Shown one piece after another: positions 7,918 to 15,924 of a stretch of 38,655 nucleotides of DNA (positions are counted from its first letter, which is position 1; each line of letters begins with the position of its first letter). The DNA is from Planctomycetia bacterium. Its GTDB lineage: Bacteria > Planctomycetota > UBA1135 > UBA2386. The notes under the pieces are model-generated. The model did no database searches. It was given only the letters and a program-made list of their open reading frames with translations, and was not told the origin of the DNA. Location of the stretch: contig SXPB01000277.1 in NCBI GenBank assembly GCA_005776475.1, positions 1-38,655 on the forward strand, in the 5' to 3' direction. The position numbers were made by a program, and so were the translations under genes.

Positions 7918-9426
7918 ATGACCCGATCCCCGTTCCCCGCGTTCCTGTTCGCGTTTGCGTTCGCGCTGTTGGCGAACGACTGGCTGCCGGCGCAGACGGT
8001 GCAGCTCGCCGATGGCCGCGTGCTGCTCGCCGACGTCGAGTCGGCGGACGGTGACGGGCTGCGCGTCAAGCGGCTCGACAACGGCGGCCAGCTCGACCTG
8101 CGCTGGAGCCACCTGAGCACCGCGAGTGCCTTGCAGTGGAAGAAGAAGTTCGATCTGGTCGGCGATTCGCAGGACGAACTCACCGTGCGCGTGCACGAAG
8201 TCGAGTTCGTGCGCGACGGCGGCAAGCGAACGCTGATCGGCCGCGTCACCGACCAGGGCGCGGACGTGATCACGGTGATGGTGAAGGGCGTGCCGAATCG
8301 CGTCCCGCGCGCCGAACTGCGCGCGATCCGCACGGTCGATGCGCCGGTCACGCAGGTGCTGACGCGCCAGGAGTTCTACGACGAACAACTCGCCGCCCGG
8401 CAACCCGGCACCGAAGCCGACAAGCACGTGCTGTTCGCCGAGGAACTGATCAAGGTGCGCGACTACGACCATGCCACCGAGCACCTCGCCAAGGCGAAGG
8501 AGCTGGGCAGCAAGAACCCGGCCCACGTCGATGCGCTGATGGCGCGGCTCGAACGCTTCAAGGCGGCGGCCAAGGAGCTGAAGGCGCTCGAAGAGATCCA
8601 GGCCTGCCGCAGCCGCGGCGACCTCGGCAGCTTCGAGAAGGGCCACAAGCTCGTCGCCCAGTACGAAAAGGACTTTCCGGCGGCGACCAGCAAGCTGAAG
8701 GCGGAGTTCGAGACCGAGAAGAAGCGCTTCGCCGAAGCGCGCACGCGCTACCTCAAGGGCATGGTCGCCGAGAAGTGGCGCGGCAGCGTGCAGATGGTCG
8801 CCGAGAAGGCGATCAGCAACCCGTCGCTCACGCTGCAGGGCGCCCGCGACTACGCGCAGTCGAAGATGACCGACGACATCATCGCGCGCCTCGTCACCGT
8901 GCTGCGCCTCGATGCCGAAGAGATCAAGACGCTGTGGGCGGCGCGCAAGGACGTGCCACTCGGCAAGCGCACCGAGCACTACAGCTACGGAGTCGGCTCC
9001 TGGGTGCTCGGCGACACGGCGATCTTCAAGGACACCGCCGCCGGCAAGGAAGCGGACAAGCAGAAGGAGCAGAAGTCCGAGCCCGCTGCCGGCAACGACC
9101 CGCAGATGGAGCGCTTCGCCAAGCTGCTCAAGCAAGCCCTCGAACGGCGCCGGCAGTCCGTGCAGGCCCAGGGCAACGAAGACGCAGAACAGACCGACGA
9201 GGATTGGTGGCGCGAGGCCGAGCGCAACGAACGCATCGGCTGGCTGCGCGCGTTCTATGCCGAATTCGGTGGCCAGATGGTGGTGACGTTCGCGACCACG
9301 TCGCCGTGCATCAGCTGCTACGGCGAAGGCACCGTGCCGGAGATCGGTGGCGACGGCAAGATGACCCGCAACGGGTGCTTCCTGTGCCACAAGACGAAGT
9401 CGATGCGCAGCTTCCGGGCCTATTGA
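7918..9426 (+). CDS. Secreted protein with C-terminal zinc-ribbon motif, function unknown
   Basis: The 502-residue product starts with a signal peptide (about residues 1-24, hydrophobic FLFAFAFALLAN, cleavage likely near LPAQT). Next comes a small beta domain of the form LADGRVLLADVESADGDGLRVKRLDNGG, typical of SH3-like modules in planctomycete secreted proteins. The centre (about 150-330) is helical and charged, with TPR-like character (AEHLAKAKELGSKNPAHVDALMARL). The C-terminus has two Cys pairs, CISCYGEGTV and CFLCHKTK, spaced like half of a DnaJ-type zinc finger. CFLCH also fits CxxCH, but one such motif at the extreme C-terminus of a helical protein is better read as a zinc ribbon. It sits 3 nt after the pseudopilin genes and overlaps the next gene, so it may serve the same export machine. 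I do not recognise a named family. Confidence 0.7.
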   Translation: MTRSPFPAFLFAFAFALLANDWLPAQTVQLADGRVLLADVESADGDGLRVKRLDNGGQLDLRWSHLSTASALQWKKKFDLVGDSQDELTVRVHEVEFVRDGGKRTLIGRVTDQGADVITVMVKGVPNRVPRAELRAIRTVDAPVTQVLTRQEFYDEQLAARQPGTEADKHVLFAEELIKVRDYDHATEHLAKAKELGSKNPAHVDALMARLERFKAAAKELKALEEIQACRSRGDLGSFEKGHKLVAQYEKDFPAATSKLKAEFETEKKRFAEARTRYLKGMVAEKWRGSVQMVAEKAISNPSLTLQGARDYAQSKMTDDIIARLVTVLRLDAEEIKTLWAARKDVPLGKRTEHYSYGVGSWVLGDTAIFKDTAAGKEADKQKEQKSEPAAGNDPQMERFAKLLKQALERRRQSVQAQGNEDAEQTDEDWWREAERNERIGWLRAFYAEFGGQMVVTFATTSPCISCYGEGTVPEIGGDGKMTRNGCFLCHKTKSMRSFRAY

Positions 9427-10475
9427 GCCGTCGACCTTCGATTCCCGCGGCAGCGCGCCGGGCGCCTTGCGCCGCGCGCACCGCCGTCGCGTTCGCGCTG
9501 GCGTCGCTCGCCGGCTGCGCCGGCACCGACCGCCCGCGACTGCCCACGGCCACGCAACCTGAGGCCCAACCGGCGCCGCCGGTTGTGGTGGTGGCGCCGG
9601 CCGCGACGAACACCGCTGCCGCCGCGACGGAGTTCGGGCCCGAGATCCTGCTGCCGCCGACCGGCACCGACGATCCCGAGGTCGCCCGCATCGGCGACCT
9701 GGTCCTGCGCGCCAGCGATGCCTACCGGCGCATCCTCACCGCCAACCCCAAGCTCGCGCTGTCGGCGGTGGACCTGCTGGTGCTCGACGTGATCGTCGCC
9801 CGGCACGCCGAACAGTTCGGGATCCGCGTCGCCAAGGCGCGCCTCGAAGAGCTGGCCGCCGCCGAAGAGAAGCAGTTCCGCGCCCAGGTGAAGCAGGAGC
9901 TGGGCGCTTCGTTGGACTTCCAGGGCTACCTCTGGCGCGTGTTCGGCATGCACGAAGCCGACTGGCAGCAGGCGCTGCGCGTGCGCACGGCGCAGCGGCT
10001 CTACCAGGGCTACGTGATCCGTTACCTCGCCGCGCGCGAGGACCGGGTGCTGGTGCGCTTCCTCGTGCACAAGGACGAGGCGATCGCCGCCGAAGTGGTG
10101 ACCAAGGTGCGCGCCGGCGCCGATTTCGCGACGCTGGCGCTGCGCCACAGCGAGGACCCGGCCCGCAGCGACGGCGGCCTGCTGCCCGCGTTCGGCCGCG
10201 ATTTCGACCATCCGGTGGCGAAGGCCGCCTTCGAACTGGAGAAGGGCGCCGTGTCAGCCCCGTTCGCCTCCCGCACCGCCAACGGCGAGCGCTGGTTCGT
10301 GGTGTTCTGCGTCGACCGCATGCCCGGCCGCGACCTGCCGTTCGCCGAACTGCAGGCCGAGATCGATCGTGGCCTGGTGACGCAGCCGCTGACCAGCCTC
10401 GAACAGACGGCCTACAACGAACGTTGGCGACGACAGCTGCCGCCGCCTGCCGCGAGCAATTCCGTGAACCGATGA
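9423..10475 (+). CDS. Parvulin-type peptidyl-prolyl isomerase lipoprotein
   Basis: The start is TTG at 9423, overlapping the preceding stop (TTGA). No ATG or GTG lies in frame between it and the signal peptide, so TTG is well supported. Residues 1-32 form a lipoprotein signal with basic n-region, hydrophobic AVAFALAS and lipobox L29-A-G-C32. A Pro/Ala/Val-rich linker leads to a helical SurA/PrsA-like region (about 80-200) and a PpiC rotamase domain (about 200-305: VLVRFLVHKDEAIA, ADFATLALRHSEDPARSDGG). Parvulins of this kind assist folding of exported proteins in the periplasm. At 350 residues it has the usual size for a one-domain SurA-like chaperone. Placement after the pseudopilin genes suggests a role in secretion or envelope biogenesis, which is inference. 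Outer or inner membrane targeting cannot be told. Confidence 0.85.
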   Translation: MSRRPSIPAAARRAPCAARTAVAFALASLAGCAGTDRPRLPTATQPEAQPAPPVVVVAPAATNTAAAATEFGPEILLPPTGTDDPEVARIGDLVLRASDAYRRILTANPKLALSAVDLLVLDVIVARHAEQFGIRVAKARLEELAAAEEKQFRAQVKQELGASLDFQGYLWRVFGMHEADWQQALRVRTAQRLYQGYVIRYLAAREDRVLVRFLVHKDEAIAAEVVTKVRAGADFATLALRHSEDPARSDGGLLPAFGRDFDHPVAKAAFELEKGAVSAPFASRTANGERWFVVFCVDRMPGRDLPFAELQAEIDRGLVTQPLTSLEQTAYNERWRRQLPPPAASNSVNR

Positions 10476-10485
10476 CAGCGATGCG

Positions 10486-11427
10486 GTGTTGCGCTACAAC
10501 CCGACGTCCATGGACGAGATCTCGCGTGAGTTGCCGACCGACCAGACGAACGGTCCCGCTCTGCCCGAACGCCAAAAGGGACCGGAAGAACTGCAAGCGC
10601 AGCAACGCAGCAGCATCGATGCCGACCTCGTCGTGCGCGATCGCCTCGCCGGGTTCTTGCCGCCGGTGGATGCGATGACGACGCCCGCCGTGCCGCCGCC
10701 TGCGGACGAGCCGACGCCGCCACCCGCCCCGGTCGCCGAGACCCCGGTGGAACCGGCGCCGACGGCATCGCCCGATCCCGCCAACGACACCATCGACAGC
10801 GCCGCCGCGGCAGCCGCAGTCGCCGCCGAAGCCGATACGGCCGAGATCGAAGAGGACCTGGGCGCCGACGACGAAGAGGGCCTGCCGCCGGTGCCCGAAC
10901 TCACCGACGCGACCGCGGTCGCGCGCATGGTGTTCGTGCTGATGACGACGTCGCGCGAAAGCCTGTCACTGCTGCGGCTCGCGCAGGCCTGCAACACCAC
11001 GCAGAAGCTCGTCGAAGAAGCGCTGGGCCTGCTGCAGCAGCAACTGACCAGCCTCGCACTGCCGATCGAACTGGCGCGCAACGGCGACTCGGTGAAGTGG
11101 ATGACGGGCGCAGAGACGTTCGTCTACCTGCAACGCCTGCGCGGCGTGAAGAAGATCGAAAAGCTGTCGCCCGCGGCGCTGGAGACGCTGGCCGTGATCG
11201 CCTACCGCCAACCGGTGATGCGCAGCGAGATCGAAGGCATCCGCGGCGTGAAAGCCGGGCCGATGCTGCGCACGCTGCTGCACCACAAGCTGGTCAAGGT
11301 CACCGGCCGCTCCGAAGTGCCGGGCCGCCCGCTGCAGTACGGGACGACGCCGCAGTTCCTGGAACGCTTCGGGCTCGTGTCGCTGCAGGAACTGCCCAGC
11401 ATCAAGGAGTGGAAGAGCCTCGGCTGA
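10486..11427 (+). CDS. scpB: Segregation and condensation protein B with low-complexity N-terminus
   Basis: Residues from about 145 to the end match ScpB: two winged-helix domains with the signature SPAALETLAVIAYRQPVMRSEIEGIRG and then GRPLQYGTTPQFLERFGL. ScpB binds the kleisin ScpA and Smc to form the bacterial condensin used in chromosome segregation. ScpB is normally near 200 residues. Here about 140 residues precede the core, rich in Pro, Ala and acidic residues (PPADEPTPPPAPVAE; AEIEEDLGADDEEGLP) and probably disordered. The GTG at 10486 is the most upstream start that does not enter the previous gene; ATG at 10510 is an alternative. No clear Shine-Dalgarno is seen at either. scpA is not in the window. 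It probably shares the upstream transcript, since only 10 nt separate the genes. Confidence 0.88.
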   Translation: MLRYNPTSMDEISRELPTDQTNGPALPERQKGPEELQAQQRSSIDADLVVRDRLAGFLPPVDAMTTPAVPPPADEPTPPPAPVAETPVEPAPTASPDPANDTIDSAAAAAAVAAEADTAEIEEDLGADDEEGLPPVPELTDATAVARMVFVLMTTSRESLSLLRLAQACNTTQKLVEEALGLLQQQLTSLALPIELARNGDSVKWMTGAETFVYLQRLRGVKKIEKLSPAALETLAVIAYRQPVMRSEIEGIRGVKAGPMLRTLLHHKLVKVTGRSEVPGRPLQYGTTPQFLERFGLVSLQELPSIKEWKSLG

Positions 11428-11432
11428 GGCGC

Positions 11433-11460
11433 TTGCAAACGCGCGCCCGGTCCCTACACT
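11433..11460 (+). promoter_or_regulatory. Sigma70-type promoter of tRNA-Glu
   Basis: TTGCAA (11433-11438) and TACACT (11455-11460) are separated by 16 nt. The -10 hexamer ends 15 nt before the mature 5' end of tRNA-Glu. Both boxes are close to the TTGACA/TATAAT consensus. This is the best housekeeping promoter in the window. Confidence 0.65.
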
Positions 11461-11475
11461 CCCGCGCCGCAACGC

Positions 11476-11553
11476 GTCCCGGTCGTCTAGTCCGGCCTAG
11501 GACCTCAGATTTTCATTCTGGTAACACGGGTTCGAATCCCGTCCGGGATACCA
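11476..11553 (+). tRNA. tRNA-Glu (anticodon TTC)
   Basis: The acceptor stem GTCCCGG pairs with CCGGGAT, followed by discriminator A and an encoded CCA (11551-11553). The T arm is ACGGG-TTCGAAT-CCCGT. The anticodon arm has a TCAGA/TCTGG stem and the loop TTTTCAT, so the anticodon is TTC (glutamate). All arms fold without mismatches apart from G-T wobbles. Confidence 0.97.
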
Positions 11554-11566
11554 AACGCGGCGCATC

Positions 11567-11604
11567 GGGCTCGCTCTCGCAAGAGAGCGGGCCCGTTCGC
11601 TTTC
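11567..11604 (+). terminator. Hairpin terminator after tRNA-Glu
   Basis: A 12-bp stem (11567-11578 with 11583-11594, one G-T wobble) is capped by the tetraloop GCAA, of the stable GNRA class. It is followed by GTTCGCTTTC, which is only moderately T-rich. It starts 13 nt after the tRNA and ends just before the next gene, so it probably ends the tRNA transcript. Some read-through into the ligase gene is possible, since I see no separate promoter there. Confidence 0.7.
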
Positions 11605-11611
11605 ACCACCG

Positions 11612-13165
11612 ATGCTCGACGTCGCTCGTGACCTCCTGAGCCTGTGCCGCGCGGCCGCCGGCAGGTCCGGAGCCGTCGTCACCGTCGGGCCACGCCGGCT
11701 GGCGGCGGGGGAGTTGCTGCGGGAGGTCGAAGCCTGCGCCCTCGGCCTGCAGCACGCGGGCCTTGCCCGCGGCGACCGGGTCGCGATCCTGCTGCCGCGC
11801 TGCAGCGAAGAAGTCGTCACGCTGCTCGCCGTCGCCGCCGCCGGCGGCATCGCGGTGCCGATCCACGGCCGCTTGAAGGACGACCAGGTGGCGCACGTGC
11901 TGCGCGACTGCGCCCCGTTCGCGGTGGTGACCTCGCCGCTGCGCACGCTCGCCCTGCAGGATCCGGCCGCGGTGCTGTCGACGCTGCGCGTGTTCGTCGT
12001 CGACGGCCCGATCGCCGGCGTGGCCGGCACGCCCCTGCCGACCGGCGCAGGCACGCTGTTGCCCCCGGCGACGACCGACCCGGCGGTGCTGCTCTACACC
12101 AGCGGCAGCACCGGTCTCGCCAAGGGCATCGTGCAGGACCACAAGAACCTGTGCCTCGGTGCCGCACTGGTCGCCGACTACCTCGGCCTGTCGGCGACCG
12201 ACCACATCCTGGCGCTGCTGCCGTTCAGCTTCGACTACGGGCTCAACCAGCTGCTGTCGGCGCTGCACGCTGGGTGCCGCGTCACCGCCAGCGACCATCT
12301 CGGCATCGGCGAACTGGCCACGTTGCTGCGCACCCATCGGCCGACCGGGCTCGCGGGCGTGCCGTCGTTGTGGCACGAAGTCGCGGCCGGCCTGCGCAGC
12401 GGCACGTTGACCGCCGCCGACGGCACGTCGCTGCGCTACGTGACCAACAGTGGTGGAGCGCTGCGCACGGCGGACTCGCGCGAACTGCGCACGCGCTGGC
12501 CGCACACCGCGGTGTTCGCGATGTACGGACTCACCGAAGCGTTCCGCAGCGCCTTCCTGCCGCCGGACGAGTTCGATGCGCATCCCGAGTCGTTCGGCCG
12601 CGCCTTGCCCGGCGTCGAACTGCTGCTGGTGGATCCGACCACGGGGAAGGTGCTCGACGGCGAAGCCACGGGCGAACTGGTGCACGCCGGCGCGCTGGTG
12701 GCGCTCGGCTACTGGCAGCGGCCGGCGGACAACGAGCGGCGCTTCCGTGCCGATCCGCGCGGGCGGCCCGGCACGGTGGTCTACTCGGGCGACGTGGTGC
12801 GGCGCGATGCTGCGGGGCGCCACTGGTTCGTCGCGCGCACCGACCGGTTGCTCAAGGTCGCCGGCCATCGCATCTCGCCGGACGAAGTTGCCGCCGCGGT
12901 CGCCGACCAGCCCGGCGTCGGCGAAGTCGCGGTGCTCGGCCTCGACGGCGGCGCCGAAGGGCATCGCATCGTCGTATGTGTTGCCGGCGATCCCGAAGAC
13001 GCGGGCCTGCGCGAGCGCTTGCGGCGACGCTGCCGCGCGCGGCTGCCTTCCTACATGGTGCCGGCGGCGTTCCATGTGTTCGCGGCGCTGCCGCACAACG
13101 CCAACGGCAAGGTCGACGAGAACGCCCTGCGCCTGCTGCTCCCGCCATGCACCGAAACCACCTGA
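11612..13165 (+). CDS. AMP-forming acyl-CoA ligase, exosortase-A-associated type
   Basis: This 517-residue ANL-superfamily enzyme would activate a carboxylic acid as acyl-AMP and transfer it to CoA or another thiol. Motifs in order are the P-loop-like YTSGSTGLAKG (about 160-170), LLPFSFDYGLNQL (about 200), MYGLTEAF near 305, YSGDVV and TDRLLKVAGHRISPDE (about 390-425), and the C-terminal catalytic Lys in NANGKVDE (about 498). The FSFDYGLNQL stretch and overall layout match the ligases named for exosortase A systems (TIGR03098), which normally sit next to a PLP-dependent decarboxylase. Here the next gene is a Nudix hydrolase instead, overlapping by 19 nt. The product of the native substrate is unknown even in the family. 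A PEP-CTERM protein at 19738-20187 shows that sorting targets exist in the same genome; no exosortase gene is in the window. Confidence 0.85.
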   Translation: MLDVARDLLSLCRAAAGRSGAVVTVGPRRLAAGELLREVEACALGLQHAGLARGDRVAILLPRCSEEVVTLLAVAAAGGIAVPIHGRLKDDQVAHVLRDCAPFAVVTSPLRTLALQDPAAVLSTLRVFVVDGPIAGVAGTPLPTGAGTLLPPATTDPAVLLYTSGSTGLAKGIVQDHKNLCLGAALVADYLGLSATDHILALLPFSFDYGLNQLLSALHAGCRVTASDHLGIGELATLLRTHRPTGLAGVPSLWHEVAAGLRSGTLTAADGTSLRYVTNSGGALRTADSRELRTRWPHTAVFAMYGLTEAFRSAFLPPDEFDAHPESFGRALPGVELLLVDPTTGKVLDGEATGELVHAGALVALGYWQRPADNERRFRADPRGRPGTVVYSGDVVRRDAAGRHWFVARTDRLLKVAGHRISPDEVAAAVADQPGVGEVAVLGLDGGAEGHRIVVCVAGDPEDAGLRERLRRRCRARLPSYMVPAAFHVFAALPHNANGKVDENALRLLLPPCTETT

Positions 13166-13713
13166 ACGCGCTGCTGCAGCGTTATGTCGCCGCGTTCCCG
13201 CAGGAACGGGCGCTGGCCGATCGCTTCGCCGCCTTCGCCGCGGCCCACACCGACTGCCTGTTGCGCACGTGCCCGCCCGGCCACATCACCGCGTCGGCGT
13301 GGATCGAAGATGCCGCCGGCAGGCGCTGCCTGCTGACGCACCATCGCAAACTCGACCGCTGGCTGCAGCTCGGCGGCCACGTCGACGGCGAGCCGCGGAT
13401 CGAGCACGCGGCGTTGCGCGAGGCGCAGGAGGAGTCGGGCATGGCCACGTTCACGTTCGTGCAGTGGACGCCGGAACTGGTGCCGCTCGATCTCGACGTG
13501 CACACGATTCCCGCGCGCAAGACGGAGCCGGAACACGAACACTGGGACGTGCGGTTCTGGCTGCGGGCCGCCGCCGGCCAGGAACTCGTGCTGTCCGCCG
13601 AGTCGAACGACCTGCGCTGGTTCGCGCCGACCGAGCTGGCCGCGGTGACGGACGAAGAGAGCGTGCTGCGACTCGGGCGCAAAGCCATGGCCCTGCGCGC
13701 GCTGACCCGCTGA
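13147..13713 (+). CDS. Nudix hydrolase
   Basis: The 188-residue protein has the Nudix box core REAQEESGM (x-R-E-x-x-E-E-x-G), preceded by LGGHVDGEP. The first Glu of the textbook G-x5-E motif is replaced by Pro, as in many members with GGHVDG. The metal-binding REXXEE is intact, so hydrolase activity is expected. Nudix enzymes cleave a nucleoside diphosphate linked to another moiety; the substrate cannot be told from sequence. ATG at 13147 lies inside the last codons of the ligase gene (19-nt overlap), suggesting translational coupling and a shared pathway, for example removal of an acyl-AMP or CoA-type side product. That link is inference. Confidence 0.88.
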   Translation: MHRNHLNALLQRYVAAFPQERALADRFAAFAAAHTDCLLRTCPPGHITASAWIEDAAGRRCLLTHHRKLDRWLQLGGHVDGEPRIEHAALREAQEESGMATFTFVQWTPELVPLDLDVHTIPARKTEPEHEHWDVRFWLRAAAGQELVLSAESNDLRWFAPTELAAVTDEESVLRLGRKAMALRALTR

Positions 13714-13766
13714 AGAAAGTCGGCGTGGACTGCAGCCGCGAGCCCCGGATGGGCGACAATCACCGC

Positions 13767-14906
13767 ATGGAGCCGTCGCCCACGCCGCCACCGGTTCGTC
13801 ACCGCAGTCGCCCTTCCCGCCGGATCCTGGCCGTGTTGGCCGTGGTGCTGGTGGCGTGGTTGTGCGGCAAGGGGCTCGGCATCGTCGGCAAGGAAGCAGA
13901 ACCCGATGTCGGTTCGCCCGCGACCTCGCCCTCGGCAGCCCACACGGCGAAGGCGCCGCAGGTGCCCGCACCCGGGCCGGCGACGGGAGCTGGTGCCGAA
14001 CTGACGGCGAAGCTCACGTCCGGCCCCGCGGCGAACGGTGGCTCGCAACCAGGCCCCGCAGCAGGCACCAACGCGGCCACCCACGTCGCGGCCGCGCCCG
14101 ACGCAGCGGCCGCCGGAACGGCGAGTGCGATTCCCGCGGGCCCGCTCGGCGAAGGCGCAGCGACGGCGTCGCCGACTCCGGTAGCCCCTTCGGTGCCAGC
14201 GGCCAACGCGAGCGGGCCTGGACTCGACCACGACCGCTTCACCAGCACGCTGTCGTTGTTGGCGAGCCAGACCGAAGCCGGCGAGCTCGGCGGGGCGCTG
14301 GAGACCCTGTCGCACCTTCGCCGCATGCCGCTCGACGGCGCCCAGCGCACGGCGTTGCTGCTGCCTGGCGAAGCGCTCGAACGCGCGCTCGCCGAGGCGT
14401 GCAGCCGTGTCGTGCAGCATCTCGGCAACGGTCGCGTTCTCGCGGCGCGCGCCGAATGTGGCCAACTGTTCGGCGACGGCCAGGACCTTGCCCTGCCGTG
14501 GCTCGCGACCGCGATGCGCGCCGCGGGCCAGCCCGACTTGACGCTGCAACCGGCCGCGCGTTCGGCCGCGACGCCGCTGCCGCAGCCGCGGGCCCTGCCG
14601 CGCGGGCGGGCGGTTCGCATCGCCTATGGCGAACGCACCGGCACCGGCGTCGTCGTCGATGCGCGCGCGCACGAAGCGACGGTGAAGCTGCCGAACGCGA
14701 ACGGCTTTGCCTTCCCGACCGTACCGGTGGTGGCGGTGGAGCCGGTCGAGGCGACCGGCGACGAAGCGGTCGAGATGGCGTTCGCCGCGCTGCAGATCAA
14801 CGACGTGTTGTTGGCGCGCATCTGGCAGTGGGTCGCGGTTGCGCAGCGTCCGACGGCAACGGCCCTCGGCGAACGGGCGAGCCTGCTGGCGAACTGGCTG
14901 CGCTGA
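13767..14906 (+). CDS. Membrane-anchored low-complexity protein, function unknown
   Basis: A cytoplasmic basic leader (RHRSRPSRR) is followed by one transmembrane helix (residues 20-34, ILAVLAVVLVAWLCG). Then comes a long Ala/Pro/Gly/Thr-rich linker (about 40-150), a helical segment (about 155-265), and a small beta domain near the end (RAVRIAYGERTGTGVVVDA, about 285-340) that resembles an SH3-like barrel. I do not recognise a family. The likely topology is N-in with a periplasmic tether and C-terminal domains. ATG at 13749 is an alternative start six codons upstream. GACAAT at 13755-13760 could be a -10 box for the 13767 start. The stop is two bases from the end of a convergent gene. Confidence 0.7.
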   Translation: MEPSPTPPPVRHRSRPSRRILAVLAVVLVAWLCGKGLGIVGKEAEPDVGSPATSPSAAHTAKAPQVPAPGPATGAGAELTAKLTSGPAANGGSQPGPAAGTNAATHVAAAPDAAAAGTASAIPAGPLGEGAATASPTPVAPSVPAANASGPGLDHDRFTSTLSLLASQTEAGELGGALETLSHLRRMPLDGAQRTALLLPGEALERALAEACSRVVQHLGNGRVLAARAECGQLFGDGQDLALPWLATAMRAAGQPDLTLQPAARSAATPLPQPRALPRGRAVRIAYGERTGTGVVVDARAHEATVKLPNANGFAFPTVPVVAVEPVEATGDEAVEMAFAALQINDVLLARIWQWVAVAQRPTATALGERASLLANWLR

Positions 14907-14908
14907 GG

Positions 14909-15856
14909 TCAGCGCATCGGCGGCGAGCGCTTGCCGAACATGCCGACGAGGGCGGCGGCCGCGACGATCATCGCGGCGAGGATCCGCCAGTCGATCCACG
15001 GCGCCAACGCGATGACTACGAACGCGTGCGACCGCGTCGCCCAGAGGCTCACGAGCGCGACGACTGCGGCCGCCACCAGCACGACCATCGATGGCCACGA
15101 TGCGGTGATCGTGTGCTGCAGGAACCGCTCGACGTCGAGTGCAACCATCCCCGCCAACACGAAGGCGAGACCCATGCCCACGCCGACAACCCATGGCATG
15201 CGGCCCAGCTTGGCCGATTGCCGGGTGAGGAGATCCAGGGTGGTGGCAAGCAGCGCCAAGCAGGCAACGGGCAGGGTGGCGAGCTGCCGCAGCAGTCCCT
15301 GCGGGAGGCTGCTCACTTCGCCAGGCAGCACCGCGGCTTCCAGCATGACGAGCGAACTGAGAAAGCAAAGGAGCAGCCAAAGCACGGTGGGCACGCCGAT
15401 CGGTGCCAGCGCGACCGCGACCAACACCGGCAACAGGCCAAGGCGGGTCGGAAAGGCGCGCACGAAGCGAGCCTGGCTGCCGTCCGGCAGCGGCAGTTCC
15501 GCCTGCACACCGAGTTCGCCGATGCGGACCGAAAACGGCCACGCAGCCGCGCCTTGCGGATCCCGACCGACGCCCGCCTCGTCCGCCCACAGCCCCACGG
15601 GCACCGAATACTCCTGGGCACGACTGCGCCGTTGGTCCGGATCGACGATGGGCGGGCTCGTGCGCAGATCGACGTCGAGTTCCGGCAGCTTGCCGTCGCG
15701 CACCAGCGAGGGCAGCGGCGACTCCGCGCCAGTGAGCCAGTCGCCCACCAACTGCTGGCCGAGTGCGGCGCGCGCGGCGGGATCCACCTGCGACGGCACG
15801 ACGAACCACAGCCCGACGAGCGCGACCAGCCACAGTGCACGCAACGCCAGCTTCAT
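14909..15856 (-). CDS. Multi-pass membrane protein, function unknown
   Basis: The 315-residue protein has an N-terminal hydrophobic segment (about residues 5-20, RALWLVALVGLWFVV) and a roughly 110-residue extracytoplasmic domain with beta character. Five or so membrane spans follow (for example LGLLPVLVAVALAPIGV, VLWLLLCFLSSLVMLEA, MVVLVAAAVVALVSLW, ILAAMIVAAAALVGMF). I chose ATG at 15856 (MKLALRALW) over an in-frame ATG at 15922, because the longer form would add a basic, non-membrane leader and reach into the start region of the divergent permease gene. No known family was recognised. It overlaps nothing and stands alone on its strand, so its context gives no clue to its job. Confidence 0.65.
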   Translation of the reverse strand: MKLALRALWLVALVGLWFVVPSQVDPAARAALGQQLVGDWLTGAESPLPSLVRDGKLPELDVDLRTSPPIVDPDQRRSRAQEYSVPVGLWADEAGVGRDPQGAAAWPFSVRIGELGVQAELPLPDGSQARFVRAFPTRLGLLPVLVAVALAPIGVPTVLWLLLCFLSSLVMLEAAVLPGEVSSLPQGLLRQLATLPVACLALLATTLDLLTRQSAKLGRMPWVVGVGMGLAFVLAGMVALDVERFLQHTITASWPSMVVLVAAAVVALVSLWATRSHAFVVIALAPWIDWRILAAMIVAAAALVGMFGKRSPPMR

Positions 15857-15924
15857 GGGGACTCGCCGCCGCGATGGGGGCGTTGCTTTCCTCGGGATGC
15901 CATGCCGCGTAGCGTTCGACATTC

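Noticed and set aside
9382-9396. CxxCH (CFLCH) as a cytochrome c heme site
   Set aside because: It is the only such motif and is paired with CISCYGEG in zinc-ribbon spacing, so heme binding is less likely.
15857-15922. Start of the minus-strand membrane protein at 15922
   Set aside because: The extra 22 residues are basic and would overlap the likely promoter of the divergent permease gene; ATG at 15856 starts directly at the hydrophobic helix.
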